A stretch of 64,000 nucleotides of DNA from Pseudomonas grimontii (GCF_007858185.1 NZ_VFES01000003.1:310001-374000), one strand, 5' to 3'; positions 9,286 to 18,255 are shown, counted from the first letter of the stretch. The notes: a model not told the origin generated them from the letters alone. A program made the numbers and translations.

Positions 9286-11053
9286 TCCTATTAAGACACC
9301 ATTGCAGCGCGGAATCGCCGCACTGCGTAACACCCTAGGTCAGGATGCTGCCGATGCATTGCTCCAGCCCGCACCCATGCGGGCTGACGAAGCGGCGTGC
9401 TTTCACTTCCCCTTGCCCACCGATTACACGGGGCAGGAGCGGCGACTGCGTATAGGTTTCCCCTCCAACTTTCCCCGCGGGCTCTTGCGGCTGAACGTCG
9501 AACCCTCTCCATGGCTGGTTTGGCCGCATGCCACTAAGTCGGGGCTTTGCCTTCATGGCTTTCAGGAACGCCCCATCATGGGCTCCCCGGAGGTCGTGGT
9601 AGAGGACAGCCTTGCTCGCTTGGCCCAGATCGTTTCGTTGTCCAAGATGGGATCAAACCAGGCAACACGCGATATCGAATTTCAGAATGAGATCACTACC
9701 TACTGGTCGTTTCAGCACGGGCAGTCATTCCAGAACCTCTTACTGTTGGATCGACCTCAGGCTGCCTCGCAGTTGTTTGCGCTCAGCGATCCGCGCCGAG
9801 CTGTGCCATCCGGTCAGGAAACGGTTTGGTTAGCATCGAATGTAGCTGCACTCAAAGGGCATTACCGACGGGTCGTCGGGCGCTCTGCTGTCATTCGTGC
9901 GGCCGAAACTCCCGGTTTTTACGTCAAGCTTCAGACTTATCCGGATATCCGCACCCCGGATCCAGAAGATTTATTGCTGTGGCTAAAGCCACACCTTCAA
10001 CCAGACGATGCCGAGCAATTGCTGGCATGGTTTGAGCTGCATGGAACGTTGGCGAGTCGATGGATTGTTCTGGAGCTTCCAGGAGGCGCAGATGCTCCAA
10101 CATATTGTCTCAATGTGCGTTCGCTCGGTGTACAGCAGGAGCGGGGGGCAAAGTTTGGCTTGCGTACAGCTCGCCGGCGGCCAGCTATCGCAAATGCTCA
10201 TCCTCCGGCGCTCGTCCGAGCAACTGCCCTGGATGTGCTTGATCGAGCGTCTATCCTGTCCCGCGATATAAGCGGCACTGCACAGCACCTTGAAAATGCT
10301 CGAGTCGTTTGTGTTGGCGTTGGCTCATTAGGCAGTACGGTGGCAATACAATTGGCACGATCCGGTGTCGGCCACCTTACCCTCATCGATCCTGACACTT
10401 TGGTGTCAGCCAATCTGGGGAGGCACGTTCTGGGAGCGGATAGCCTAGGGAGGCTGAAAGCCTCAGCGTTGAGGGACAAGATTCTGTTAGATCTTCCGAC
10501 GACAGAATGCACCGCTTATTCGACTTTTGCCGAAGTAGTGATGAGTAGCAAACCAGAAGTGTTCGATAACGCAGATCTGGTGGTGATCACGACAGCAGAC
10601 TGGCAGTCGGAGGTCACTGTATGGCGAACCAAATCCAGCGGCGCTCCTTGGGGGCTTTTACAAGCCTGGAGCGAACCGTATACCCAGGTCGGCCATGCTC
10701 TATTCGCACCAGGCGGCACCTTTGATGGCCGTCAGTTGTTCACGGACGTCGGCGATTTTTTGCATAGATTTACAGAGTGGCCGGGAGGCGGTGTTGTTCC
10801 ACTGCCCGCGTGTGGCGAGAGCTTTATCCCAGGCGGCTCGCTGGGAATGACCAATATCGCCTCTATGGTGTCGCACACGGCCTTACGCGCATTGACCGGC
10901 AAGATCGCCACTGCATCTTGGGTCAGCAGCATTTATAGGCCTGAAGATGTGCTGAGCCTAGGAGGCCAATACCATGGGCCCAAACTGCCAGAGGGGACGC
11001 AGCAAATCCTACTCGAACGCGGATGGCCGGAAGATAAGGACGAAATGGTATGA
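9269..11053 (+). CDS. cap2: Cap2: E2-E1 fusion that primes the CD-NTase
   Basis: A ubiquitin-transfer-like enzyme of 594 residues from a TTG start. An E2-like domain occupies about 35-130, with the likely catalytic Cys C94 in SGLCLHGF. A linker/inactive region follows. The ThiF-type E1 domain (about 340-560) has the nucleotide loop GVGSLGS at 350-356, Asp374 in TLIDPDT, and the E1 catalytic Cys C515 in PLPACGESF. In characterised systems Cap2 adenylates the C-terminus of the CD-NTase and joins it to a target, raising signal output. The start is uncertain: TTG 9269 and TTG 9278 both lie inside the 3' end of cdnG, and the first ATG would remove much of the N-terminus. It overlaps cap3 by 4 bp (ATGA). 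Confidence 0.92.
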   Translation: MDALADPIKTPLQRGIAALRNTLGQDAADALLQPAPMRADEAACFHFPLPTDYTGQERRLRIGFPSNFPRGLLRLNVEPSPWLVWPHATKSGLCLHGFQERPIMGSPEVVVEDSLARLAQIVSLSKMGSNQATRDIEFQNEITTYWSFQHGQSFQNLLLLDRPQAASQLFALSDPRRAVPSGQETVWLASNVAALKGHYRRVVGRSAVIRAAETPGFYVKLQTYPDIRTPDPEDLLLWLKPHLQPDDAEQLLAWFELHGTLASRWIVLELPGGADAPTYCLNVRSLGVQQERGAKFGLRTARRRPAIANAHPPALVRATALDVLDRASILSRDISGTAQHLENARVVCVGVGSLGSTVAIQLARSGVGHLTLIDPDTLVSANLGRHVLGADSLGRLKASALRDKILLDLPTTECTAYSTFAEVVMSSKPEVFDNADLVVITTADWQSEVTVWRTKSSGAPWGLLQAWSEPYTQVGHALFAPGGTFDGRQLFTDVGDFLHRFTEWPGGGVVPLPACGESFIPGGSLGMTNIASMVSHTALRALTGKIATASWVSSIYRPEDVLSLGGQYHGPKLPEGTQQILLERGWPEDKDEMV

Positions 11054-11532
11054 CGGATATCGCATGGCGCTGGCGATGGCCGGAGGTGGACTCCGAGCTA
11101 TTGGTGTCCCAGGCGGTCGCGGACATCTTGGATAGTCATCGGCAGGGCCTTTTTGGCGTGGAGCGAGGTGGACAGTTATTCGTCAACCCTGTTGATCCGA
11201 AAGGTTTGCTGCTGGCCTTGGCCACGTTGCCTCATCGCGCCGATCGGTCAGGCTGGTCTTGGCTAGAGTTGGATGCGGCGCGGTGCCGTCAGGAGATCCA
11301 GGCTGCCAACGAACAAGGGTTACGCCTGGTGGGCTATTGGCATACGCATCCCCAATCCGTTCCGGTGATCTCTCCGGCAGACATCGGTAGTTTCTCCAAA
11401 TTTGCTGCACGTTACACGCAGGATCTGCCGCACCCAATAGCCATTATTGTCGGCAAGTCCGAAAAACCAGAAGGTATCAAGGCGTGGTCGTTCAGGGACG
11501 GCAGATATGTTGAGGCAACCTGGGTCAGATGA
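11050..11532 (+). CDS. cap3: Cap3: JAB/JAMM deconjugating peptidase of CBASS
   Basis: A 160-residue protein of the JAB1/MPN metalloprotease family. The full JAMM signature is visible: E38 (GVERGGQLF) and H98-x-H100-P101 with S108 and D111 (WHTHPQSVPVISPADIG), so zinc and catalytic residues are present. In type II CBASS, Cap3 cleaves the CD-NTase-target bond made by Cap2 and so restrains activation. It is last in the operon; its ATG overlaps the cap2 stop. It ends 28 bp before the convergent exonuclease gene. No clear terminator is visible between the two. Confidence 0.92.
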   Translation: MTDIAWRWRWPEVDSELLVSQAVADILDSHRQGLFGVERGGQLFVNPVDPKGLLLALATLPHRADRSGWSWLELDAARCRQEIQAANEQGLRLVGYWHTHPQSVPVISPADIGSFSKFAARYTQDLPHPIAIIVGKSEKPEGIKAWSFRDGRYVEATWVR

Positions 11533-11560
11533 ACTTCAAGTCAGTGCGGTGGAAGGCAGG

Positions 11561-12109
11561 TCAGCGTTTATAGTTACCCGCTAGCATTAGGGCGAAGAGC
11601 TCTGCCTGAAAGCGGGCATCATCCAATGCGTTATGGTTCGGTTCGCTGAGTGGCTTCAGCGCAGCGGTCATTTTGGATGATTTTGTTTCCTTCCAGCTGC
11701 AACCTACAGCGCCCATAAAGTAGGCCTTCATGTCGATAGCGGTAAAACCAAAGGGGTTGGTTTCCAGGTATTTGTGGAAGTAGTAATTGACGAATGACCA
11801 GTCAAACGGTGCATTGAGTCCTACGAAAATGACCTTTTGCCCCGTTTGGCAGGACGATCTCAGCCACTGATCAAATGTCAGCATCGCCTGTTGCGGAGCG
11901 AGACCCTCGCGCTCCAGCTTCTCCAGACTCAGCCCCGATACTGCCAGCGCTTCGGGGTCGTGTTTCGGACTGTCAGGCCGTAGTTCAAGATATATGGACG
12001 TTTCAGGTTGGGCTACAAGACAAGCTCCAATGGAAAGCAGACTGTAATCGCCTGGTATAGGCCCAGAAGTCTCGACGTCGACGGAAACATAAAGCTCATT
12101 AGGGTGCAT
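11561..12109 (-). CDS. DEDDh-family 3'-5' exonuclease (DnaQ/RNase T fold)
   Basis: A 182-residue exonuclease-fold protein. The DEDDh residues can be read: Asp and Glu in SVDVETSG (near the N-terminus), Asp in LNAPFDWSF, and His plus Asp in PNHNALDDARFQAELF near the C-terminus. Such enzymes remove nucleotides from DNA or RNA 3' ends with two metal ions; the substrate cannot be told from sequence. The start ATG has AAAGGAT about seven bases upstream. It is convergent with cap3 and divergent from the downstream antitoxin-like gene. It may be an independent cargo gene or a defence accessory; no published link to CBASS is claimed. Confidence 0.8.
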   Translation of the reverse strand: MHPNELYVSVDVETSGPIPGDYSLLSIGACLVAQPETSIYLELRPDSPKHDPEALAVSGLSLEKLEREGLAPQQAMLTFDQWLRSSCQTGQKVIFVGLNAPFDWSFVNYYFHKYLETNPFGFTAIDMKAYFMGAVGCSWKETKSSKMTAALKPLSEPNHNALDDARFQAELFALMLAGNYKR

Positions 12110-12336
12110 GTCATATCCTTTCGTGTAGTTAACTGATCACGCTCAGGCTCTTAGCCATGTGAAGGTGGAAAGGCAGGTATATCCATTGCCCCATTTTTTG
12201 CTGTTTCACTCGCTATCCGGCGTTCGAGCAGCGGCAGTGCCTGTCTACCAGCGGATTGCGCGTTCCTTTGGTCAGCTCTGGGCCCAACCATGATGATGTG
12301 TGTCATTCTCTGATGGCGGATGAGGGCCGGACGATC

Positions 12337-12975
12337 ATGAGTGAAACTGAGCGTTGGATAGTAAAATCCCAGAAAACTGAGGACGGAACTGGCGACATCA
12401 TCATTGATCTGCCTCAAGAGTTGCTTGACCAAATGAGGTTAGGTGTTGGGGACGACTTGGAGCTAACGGTATTGAATGGCACATTAGTCCTGACGCCCGT
12501 CCGCAACGCAACATCAGTGCGGCCCATGTTTGCTGGCGTCCTGCGTCAGGATGCCAGTCATGCTTACCGCATGCGTCTGGAGACGCTTCTTCATATTTCT
12601 GTCAATGCTTCGGATCTGGACATTCACGACATGATAGTAGCTGGCTTCTCGGCCAGCCTGATCAAAATGCTTTGTGATGATGGAACCCTCAGCGACGAAG
12701 AACGCGACAGAATCATTCAACCCAAAACGCTCAAAACAAAACTGTCAGCCAATCAGCTTTTAACGTCGCATGAGAGCGATCGCCTGTTCCGTTTTGCACA
12801 TATTACCGCTATGGCCGAGGTGGTCTTCGGTGACAAAGGGAAGGCCAAACATTGGCTTTCCAAACCCAAAGCCCGTTTTTTAGGAGAAAGCCCATTGGCG
12901 ATGGTCACTACAACCTTTGGCACACATCTAGTCGAAGAAATGCTGATTCAAGTGTCTGAGGGCATGTCATTTTGA
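12337..12975 (+). CDS. AbrB/MazE-like N-domain fused to Xre/MbcA/ParS-type (DUF2384) antitoxin domain
   Basis: About 212 residues from ATG 12337; ATG 12313 and 12256 are in-frame alternatives. Residues about 15-55 resemble a swapped-hairpin AbrB/MazE DNA-binding domain (IIIDLPQELLDQMRLGVGDD, then LELTVLNGTLVLTP). The C-terminal 60 residues resemble the DUF2384 toxin-binding domain of Xre/ParS antitoxins (ITAMAEVVFGDKGKAKHWL, then ESPLAMVTTTFGTHLVEEML). Such proteins normally neutralise and repress a RES-domain toxin encoded immediately downstream. Here the next 370 bp contains no RES gene, so it may be an orphan or may act on an unusual partner. Base composition is lower in GC than the core genes. 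Confidence 0.7.
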   Translation: MSETERWIVKSQKTEDGTGDIIIDLPQELLDQMRLGVGDDLELTVLNGTLVLTPVRNATSVRPMFAGVLRQDASHAYRMRLETLLHISVNASDLDIHDMIVAGFSASLIKMLCDDGTLSDEERDRIIQPKTLKTKLSANQLLTSHESDRLFRFAHITAMAEVVFGDKGKAKHWLSKPKARFLGESPLAMVTTTFGTHLVEEMLIQVSEGMSF

Positions 12976-13344
12976 TTCAGTCGCAGCCAAACGGACTCTA
13001 CCGCTCCTTGAGTAACATGGATTTCATGCACCAATACCGGCGTCGCATAGCCGAATACGGCATGCACGGGCATCCATGAAGCACTAGGTTTCACCCGCAT
13101 CGGCACCTACCGCTAGGTAGGGTTCACGCACGGCAATGGTATAGCTGTGTACTGGCGCAAACCACTTTATCCGGTGACAACTCGATAGAAATCATCCCGT
13201 TCAGTGAGATGAAGGGAGAAGACGGAACAGCCATGAGATCACCCTGCTGCTATCCGTCGGCATCGGAACCTGGTGATCCGCTGGGAGCTAAGCTGAATGA
13301 TGCTTCTCGTTCGAATCGGTTTTTTGGATCGGCAGGAGGTACAA
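12976..13344. other. Gene-less stretch within the island, probably decayed DNA
   Basis: About 370 bp with no frame that looks like an intact gene. A short plus-strand frame directly after the antitoxin stop contains PNGLYRSLSN but ends within 35 codons. A minus-strand frame of about 40 codons (containing FGYATPVLVHEIHV) is also open. Neither has a convincing ribosome-binding site. A frame near 13,250-13,280 reads RRHRNLVIRWEL, faintly like the end of an IS5-type transposase. The place where a RES toxin would be expected is therefore empty or degraded. Confidence 0.5.
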
Positions 13345-13737
13345 ATGAATTTGGCAGATTATGTTTCAGTGCTTTCTGCAGGCGAGAAAATAGACGGATG
13401 CCAACTCGCCCCCTCAGATGCAGTGGCTTTCGCCAGTCTGCATTTTCCTTCCCGTGCCTATTGTCTTGTTGCTGATTGGGCAATATTGGATCTCGACATT
13501 ACAACACGTCAGCGAAAAGCCATTACGGATAGACAGCTAATTCCTGCTCTCGTTTACGCTTTGACCGTTATCCAAGACAGTAAAGGCCGCTTCCCGCCTG
13601 GTGATTGGGTCCGATCAACGCTGGGTGTTTCCTTCACCAATGACTGCTTATTTCGAACAAAAAACACAGTGTATGTGCTGATGGGGACCGGTCGAAGGTT
13701 GCGCACGGATTTAGACATCGCACTGAGCCTGTGTTGA
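13345..13737 (+). CDS. Small protein resembling DUF6957 family
   Basis: A 130-residue protein starting at ATG 13345, preceded by a strong AGGAGGT site four bases upstream; this start is better than the upstream ATG 13297. Recognisable stretches are GWDPS-like regions replaced here by LAPSDAVAFASLHFPS, then CLVADWAILDLDITTRQ, GDWVRSTLGVSFTNDC and NTVYVLMGTGRR. They resemble small Pseudomonas proteins that I recall as DUF6957, whose function is unknown. No signal peptide or membrane segment is seen. It is the last gene before the island end. It could be a partner of the upstream antitoxin-like protein, but nothing in the sequence proves this. Confidence 0.6.
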   Translation: MNLADYVSVLSAGEKIDGCQLAPSDAVAFASLHFPSRAYCLVADWAILDLDITTRQRKAITDRQLIPALVYALTVIQDSKGRFPPGDWVRSTLGVSFTNDCLFRTKNTVYVLMGTGRRLRTDLDIALSLC

Positions 13738-13814
13738 AAAAAGACTATTTCCGCACAGGTGATTGACCGGTCGCGCTCACATGGTGTTTCGGCATAAATG
13801 ATTGCTCTCGCTGT

Positions 13815-13963
13815 TGTGTCAAACTATGTTGTTACCAATCGAGCCCCGTATTTGAAGTGCGACCCGTCTGTGTCAGTCTATGTTGCTGTTGTGTGGCCCC
13901 CGGATCATCCTACAGGCCCCGATTTACGAGAGGGGCTGTGTCAAACTATGTTGTTGGTAACCA
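13815..13963. mobile_element. Transposon end with three TnsB-site-like repeats
   Basis: Three copies of a roughly 22-bp repeat occur in one orientation: 13815-13838 and 13937-13962 share TGTGTCAAACTATGTTGTT exactly, and 13869-13890 reads TGTGTCAGTCTATGTTGCTG. On the opposite strand the core CAACATAGTTTGACAC resembles Tn7 TnsB sites (ACAAAATAGTTNGGAACT). Start-to-start spacings are 54 and 68 bp. The outermost copy ends 24-25 bp beyond the glmS stop. The exact terminus is uncertain; TGGTTACC (reverse strand) at 13956-13963 is a candidate tip, and a usual TGT tip is not obvious. Confidence 0.75.
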
Positions 13964-14024
13964 GTGGGCCTCCAGCGTGAAGCGGATTACTCCACCGTCA
14001 CCGACTTCGCCAGGTTGCGCGGCT
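13964..14024 (-). other. attTn7 target region (glmS 3' end and flank)
   Basis: TnsD of Tn7 recognises the last codons of glmS and directs insertion about 25 bp past the stop. The glmS stop is at 13987-13989 (reverse strand) and the repeat-bearing element end lies about 24 bp further on, which fits a used attTn7 site. The 5-bp target duplication cannot be verified because the other island end is not in the window. Confidence 0.7.
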
Positions 14025-15819
14025 GGTCAACGTCGGTGCCTTTGAGCACGGCGACGTAGTACGACAGCAGCTGCAGCGGGATGGTGTAGAGGATCGGCGA
14101 CAGGGTGTCGTGGATGTGCGGCATGTTGATGACGTGGGTGCCTTCGCCGTTGGTCATGCCGGCTTTTTCGTCGGCGAACACGATCAGTTGGCCGCCACGG
14201 GCGCGGACTTCCTGCAGGTTGGACTTGAGCTTCTCCAGCAGTTCGTTGTTCGGCGCTACGGTGACCACCGGCATGTCGTCGTCCACCAAGGCCAACGGGC
14301 CGTGTTTGAGCTCACCGGCCGGGTAGGCTTCGGCGTGGATGTACGAAATTTCCTTGAGCTTCAGCGAGCCTTCCATCGCCACCGGGTACTGCGCGCCACG
14401 GCCGAGGAACAGGGTGTGGTTCTTGTCGGCGAACAGCTCGGCAACTTTTTCCACGGTGCTGTCCATGGCCAAGGCTTCGCCCAGGCGGGTCGGCAGGCGG
14501 CGCAGTTCTTCCACCAGGGTGGCTTCGACGCCGGCAGCCAACGTGCCGCGAACCTGGCCCAGGGACAGGGTCAGCAGCAGCAGGCCAACCAACTGGGTGG
14601 TGAACGCTTTGGTGGACGCTACGCCGATTTCGCGACCGGCCTGGGTCAGCAGGGTCAGGTCGGACTCACGCACCAGGGAGCTGATGCTGACGTTGCAGAT
14701 CGCCAGGCTGGCAAGGAAGCCCAGCTCTTTGGCGTTGCGCAGCGCGGCCAGGGTGTCGGCGGTTTCGCCGGACTGGGAAATGGTCACGAACAGGGTGTCG
14801 GGCTGCACCACCACCTTGCGGTAGCGGAACTCACTGGCGACTTCGACCTGGCACGGGATGCCGGCCAGTTCTTCCAGCCAGTAACGAGCAACCATACCGG
14901 CGTGGTAGCTGGTGCCACAGGCCACGATCTGCACATTGCGCACTTTGGCGAACAGCTCGGCGGCCTGGGGGCCGAAGGCGTTGACCAGCACTTGCTTGTC
15001 GCCAAGGCGGCCTTCCAGGGTGCGCTGCACCACGGCCGGTTGCTCGTGGATTTCCTTGAGCATGAAGTGGCGGAACTCGCCTTTGTCGGCGGCCTCAGCA
15101 CCGTCGCGGTATTGCACGGCTTCGCGTTCGACGGAATTGCCGTTCACATCCCAGATCGCCACGCTTTCACGGCGAATGTCGGCAATATCGCCTTCTTCCA
15201 GGTACATGAAGCGATCAGTGACCTGGCGCAGGGCCAGTTGGTCGGAGGCGAGGAAGTTCTCGCCCAGGCCCAGGCCGATTACCAGCGGGCTGCCACTGCG
15301 GGCGGCAACTACGCGGTCCGGTTGGCTGGCGCTGACCACGGCCAGACCGTAGGCGCCGTGCAGTTCCTTGACCGTGGCCTTGAGGGCGTTGGTCAGGTCG
15401 CCGTGGTCCTTGAGCTTGTGGTTGAGCAGGTGGGCGATGACTTCGGTGTCGGTGTCCGAAGTGAATACGTAGCCCATGCTCTTGAGCTGTTCGCGCAGCA
15501 CTTCGTGGTTTTCGATGATGCCGTTGTGCACCACCGCCAAGTCACCGGAGAAGTGCGGGTGGGCGTTACGCTCGCACGGTGCGCCGTGGGTAGCCCAGCG
15601 GGTGTGGGCAATACCCAGGCGACCTACCAGCGGCTCGCCGGCCAACGCCTGCTCCAACTCGCTGACCTTACCTGGGCGACGCATGCGCTCAAGCTTGCCG
15701 GCGTTGGTGAAGACGGCCACACCCGCGCTGTCGTAGCCGCGGTATTCCAGGCGCTTGAGGCCTTCGAGCAGGATGGCAGTAACGTTACGTTCGGCGACTG
15801 CGCCAACAATTCCACACAT
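13987..15819 (-). CDS. glmS: Glutamine-fructose-6-phosphate aminotransferase (isomerising)
   Basis: A 610-residue enzyme making glucosamine-6-phosphate from fructose-6-phosphate and glutamine, the first step to UDP-GlcNAc for peptidoglycan and LPS. After Met removal the N-terminal Cys of MCGIVGAV is the glutaminase nucleophile. Residues 2-220 are the class II amidotransferase domain and about 285-600 contain two SIS sugar-isomerase domains ([17 protein letters not shown]). It ends in LAKSVTVE, typical of Pseudomonas. It follows its DeoR-type regulator by 10 bp; the regulator stop is inside the TAGGAGA ribosome-binding site, so the pair is coupled. The 3' end is the Tn7 target and the Tn7-like island begins just beyond it. 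Confidence 0.99.
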   Translation of the reverse strand: MCGIVGAVAERNVTAILLEGLKRLEYRGYDSAGVAVFTNAGKLERMRRPGKVSELEQALAGEPLVGRLGIAHTRWATHGAPCERNAHPHFSGDLAVVHNGIIENHEVLREQLKSMGYVFTSDTDTEVIAHLLNHKLKDHGDLTNALKATVKELHGAYGLAVVSASQPDRVVAARSGSPLVIGLGLGENFLASDQLALRQVTDRFMYLEEGDIADIRRESVAIWDVNGNSVEREAVQYRDGAEAADKGEFRHFMLKEIHEQPAVVQRTLEGRLGDKQVLVNAFGPQAAELFAKVRNVQIVACGTSYHAGMVARYWLEELAGIPCQVEVASEFRYRKVVVQPDTLFVTISQSGETADTLAALRNAKELGFLASLAICNVSISSLVRESDLTLLTQAGREIGVASTKAFTTQLVGLLLLTLSLGQVRGTLAAGVEATLVEELRRLPTRLGEALAMDSTVEKVAELFADKNHTLFLGRGAQYPVAMEGSLKLKEISYIHAEAYPAGELKHGPLALVDDDMPVVTVAPNNELLEKLKSNLQEVRARGGQLIVFADEKAGMTNGEGTHVINMPHIHDTLSPILYTIPLQLLSYYVAVLKGTDVDQPRNLAKSVTVE

Positions 15820-15829
15820 GGTGCTTCTC

Positions 15830-16597
15830 CTAGATGATTGCCGCGCATATCAGCGTAATGCCGCGGGCTTGGATCTGGTCGCGGGCCTCAAGCGGCAGGC
15901 GATCATCGGTAATCAGGGTATGGACGCTGCTCCAGGGCAGTTCCAGGTTGGGAATCTTGCGGCCGATCTTGTCGGATTCGACCATCACCACCACTTCACG
16001 GGCGACCTCGGCCATCACACGGCTCAGGCCCAGCAATTCGTTGAACGTGGTGGTGCCACGTTGCAGATCGATGCCGTCGGCGCCGATGAACAGTTGATCA
16101 AAGTCGTAGGAACGCAACACCTGCTCGGCGACCTGGCCCTGGAACGAGTCCGAATGCGGGTCCCAGGTACCGCCGGTCATCAACAGCACCGGCTCGTGTT
16201 CCAGTTCGCTCAAGGCGCTGGCCACGTGCAGGGAATTGGTCATGACGACCAGGCCGGGCTGGTGGCCCAGTTCCGGGATCATGGCAGCGGTGGTGCTGCC
16301 ACTGTCGATGATGATGCGGGCGTGTTCACGCAAACGTGTCACGGCAGCACGGGCGATCGCACGCTTGTAGGCAGAGACCGGTTGGGCGGGGTCGCCCACC
16401 AGTTCCTGAGGCATGGTGATCGCGCCCCCGTAGCGGCGCAGCAACAGGCCGTTACTTTCGAGGGCGGCCAAGTCCTTGCGGATAGTGACTTCCGAGGTTT
16501 CGAAACGCTTGGCCAATTCGTCCACGCTCACTTCGCCCTGTTCGTTGAGCAAGGTGAGGATGTTGTGGCGTCGTTGGGGTGTATTTCGTTTCGACAT
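15830..16597 (-). CDS. glmR: DeoR-family transcriptional regulator upstream of glmS (GlmR)
   Basis: A DeoR-type repressor of about 255 residues. The start chosen is [14 protein letters not shown] (16597), 13 codons inside the longest frame, the usual family start. The N-terminal winged helix-turn-helix reads [20 protein letters not shown]. The DeoR C-terminal sensor domain (about 75-235) has [14 protein letters not shown] and [12 protein letters not shown], typical of sugar-phosphate-binding members. In P. aeruginosa the equivalent gene next to glmS is called glmR. It probably adjusts glmS or amino-sugar genes to sugar-phosphate level; target and effector are inferred from position. Confidence 0.9.
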   Translation of the reverse strand: MSKRNTPQRRHNILTLLNEQGEVSVDELAKRFETSEVTIRKDLAALESNGLLLRRYGGAITMPQELVGDPAQPVSAYKRAIARAAVTRLREHARIIIDSGSTTAAMIPELGHQPGLVVMTNSLHVASALSELEHEPVLLMTGGTWDPHSDSFQGQVAEQVLRSYDFDQLFIGADGIDLQRGTTTFNELLGLSRVMAEVAREVVVMVESDKIGRKIPNLELPWSSVHTLITDDRLPLEARDQIQARGITLICAAII

Positions 16598-16700
16598 GGT
16601 GATGATAAGTTTCGTTTCGAAAGATAACGAAGGCAATCAAAACCTATTGGTGAAAGATCGTCAAGCGGCGGGCTGCATTTTTTTGATAACGACGCAGAGC

Positions 16701-16796
16701 AAATGTGGGAGGGGGCTTGCCCCCGATAGCAGTGTGTCAGTCGGTACATAAGCTGACTGATCTACCGCCATCGGGGGCAAGCCCCCTCCCACATTG
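16701..16796. repeat. REPIN (paired REP palindromes) between glmR and glmU
   Basis: Two inverted REP units: AAATGTGGGAGGGGGCTTGC at 16701-16720 and its near-perfect reverse complement at 16776-16795, enclosing a variable spacer with the GTCAG..CTGAC pair. This is the REPIN form that is widespread in P. fluorescens-group genomes and mobilised in trans by a RAYT transposase. Confidence 0.92.
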
Positions 16797-16827
16797 GAGT
16801 TATGTCGCCTGAGAGATTGTGGATAAC

Positions 16828-18195
16828 TCAGGTCTTTTTGATTTTGACCGGGCGTTTCCAGCCGTCGATGTTGCGTTGGCGGGCACGGGCTACGGCCAGT
16901 TGGGACTTATCCACATCCTGGTTGATGGTTGAGCCCGCGGCAGTGTTCGAACCATCACCGATAGTCACTGGTGCAATCAGCGAGTTATTCGAGCCGATGA
17001 ATACGTCCTCACCAATAGTGGTCTGGTACTTGTTGGCGCCATCGTAGTTGCAGGTGATTGCGCCGGCACCAATGTTGCTGCGAGCACCGATTACCGCATC
17101 ACCGAGGTAGGCCAGGTGGCCGGCCTTTGCGTCGTCGCCCATTCGTGCGTTTTTCAGTTCGACGAAATTGCCGACATGCGCCCTGGCGCCCATCACTGTG
17201 CCCGGACGCAACCGCGCAAACGGGCCGGCATCGCTGCCCTCGCCCATCACCGCGCCGTCGATATGGCTGTTAGCCTTGATCACCACGCCCTTGCGCAGGG
17301 TGCTGTCCTTGATCACGCAGTTCGGGCCGATGACTACGTCGTCTTCGATGATTACACGACCTTCAAGGATCACGTTGATGTCGATCAGCACGTCGCGGCC
17401 CACGGTGACCTCACCGCGTACGTCAAAACGCGCAGGGTCGCGCAGGGTCACACCTTGGGCCATCAGGCGGCGGCCTTCACGCAGTTGGTAGTGACGCTCG
17501 AGCTCTGCAAGCTGCTTACGATCATTGGCGCCTTGCACTTCCATTGGGTCGTGAGGCTGTTCGGTGGCGACCAGCAGGCCATCACTCACGGCCATCTCGA
17601 TCACATCGGTGAGGTAGTACTCACCTTGGGCGTTGTTGTTGGACAGACGGCTCATCCAGTCGGCGAGCTTGTCGGCAGGGACGGCGAGGATACCGGTGTT
17701 GCCTTCGGTGATCGCGCGCTGGGCTTCGCTGGCGTCCTTGTGCTCAACGATGGCCGCGACCTTGCCGTCGGCATTGCGCACGATACGTCCGTAGCCGGTA
17801 GGGTCGTCAAGTTCAACGGTGAGCAGGCCCATTTGGCCAGGTACCACATGCTTGAGCAGGCGTTGCAGGGTTTCCACTTCGATCAGCGGCACGTCACCGT
17901 AGAGGATCAGCACGGTGTCAGCGGTAATGAACGGCACAGCTTGCGCGGTGGCGTGGCCGGTCCCCAGTTGTTTGTCCTGTAATACGAAATTCAGGTCATC
18001 CGCAGCCAGGCGCTCGCGCACCACATCAGCACCGTGGCCGATTACTACGTGGATGCGTTGCGGGTCCAACTGACGAGCACTGTGGATAACATGCCCAAGC
18101 ATGGAGTTGCCAGCAACCGGGTGCAGCACCTTGGGCAGGGCCGAACGCATGCGGGTGCCCTGGCCTGCGGCGAGAATGACGATTTCAAGAGACAT
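16828..18195 (-). CDS. glmU: Bifunctional GlcNAc-1-P uridyltransferase / glucosamine-1-P acetyltransferase
   Basis: A 455-residue enzyme catalysing the last two steps to UDP-GlcNAc. The N-terminal pyrophosphorylase domain (1-230) shows [19 protein letters not shown] and the DVPLI metal site. The C-terminal left-handed beta-helix (250-455) is made of hexapeptide repeats and carries the acetyl-CoA/acceptor region with [14 protein letters not shown] and [12 protein letters not shown]. It sits on the same strand as glmS and glmR, separated by a REPIN. It follows the atp operon terminator, so it has its own promoter or relies on read-through. Confidence 0.99.
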   Translation of the reverse strand: MSLEIVILAAGQGTRMRSALPKVLHPVAGNSMLGHVIHSARQLDPQRIHVVIGHGADVVRERLAADDLNFVLQDKQLGTGHATAQAVPFITADTVLILYGDVPLIEVETLQRLLKHVVPGQMGLLTVELDDPTGYGRIVRNADGKVAAIVEHKDASEAQRAITEGNTGILAVPADKLADWMSRLSNNNAQGEYYLTDVIEMAVSDGLLVATEQPHDPMEVQGANDRKQLAELERHYQLREGRRLMAQGVTLRDPARFDVRGEVTVGRDVLIDINVILEGRVIIEDDVVIGPNCVIKDSTLRKGVVIKANSHIDGAVMGEGSDAGPFARLRPGTVMGARAHVGNFVELKNARMGDDAKAGHLAYLGDAVIGARSNIGAGAITCNYDGANKYQTTIGEDVFIGSNNSLIAPVTIGDGSNTAAGSTINQDVDKSQLAVARARQRNIDGWKRPVKIKKT

Positions 18196-18255
18196 GAATG
18201 GCTACCAATCCTGGACGGTCCGGCTTCAGACCAAAGATGTGTTTTGCTAAATAAA

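Larger units (their letters stand above)
1..13963. mobile_element. Tn7-like genomic island at attTn7 (partial; one end in window)
   Basis: All DNA from the window start to about 13,963 reads as accessory cargo: copper resistance, CBASS, an exonuclease, an antitoxin-like gene and small unknowns. It is followed at once by glmS and then strictly core Pseudomonas genes. The boundary carries three copies of a repeat resembling Tn7 TnsB sites, and the last copy ends about 25 bp beyond the glmS stop, where Tn7 inserts. The other end, and any tnsABCD genes, lie outside the window or are lost. Tn7-type insertion is inferred from location and repeats; transposition genes were not seen. Confidence 0.75.

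Noticed and set aside
12949-13085. Minus-strand short ORF (about 41 codons) containing FGYATPVLVHEIHV
   Set aside because: No ribosome-binding site, overlaps the 3' end of the antitoxin-like gene, and too short to support.
14110-15837. 575-codon open frame opposite glmS
   Set aside because: Shadow of the glmS codon pattern (many Gln, His and Gly in the antisense); no independent support.
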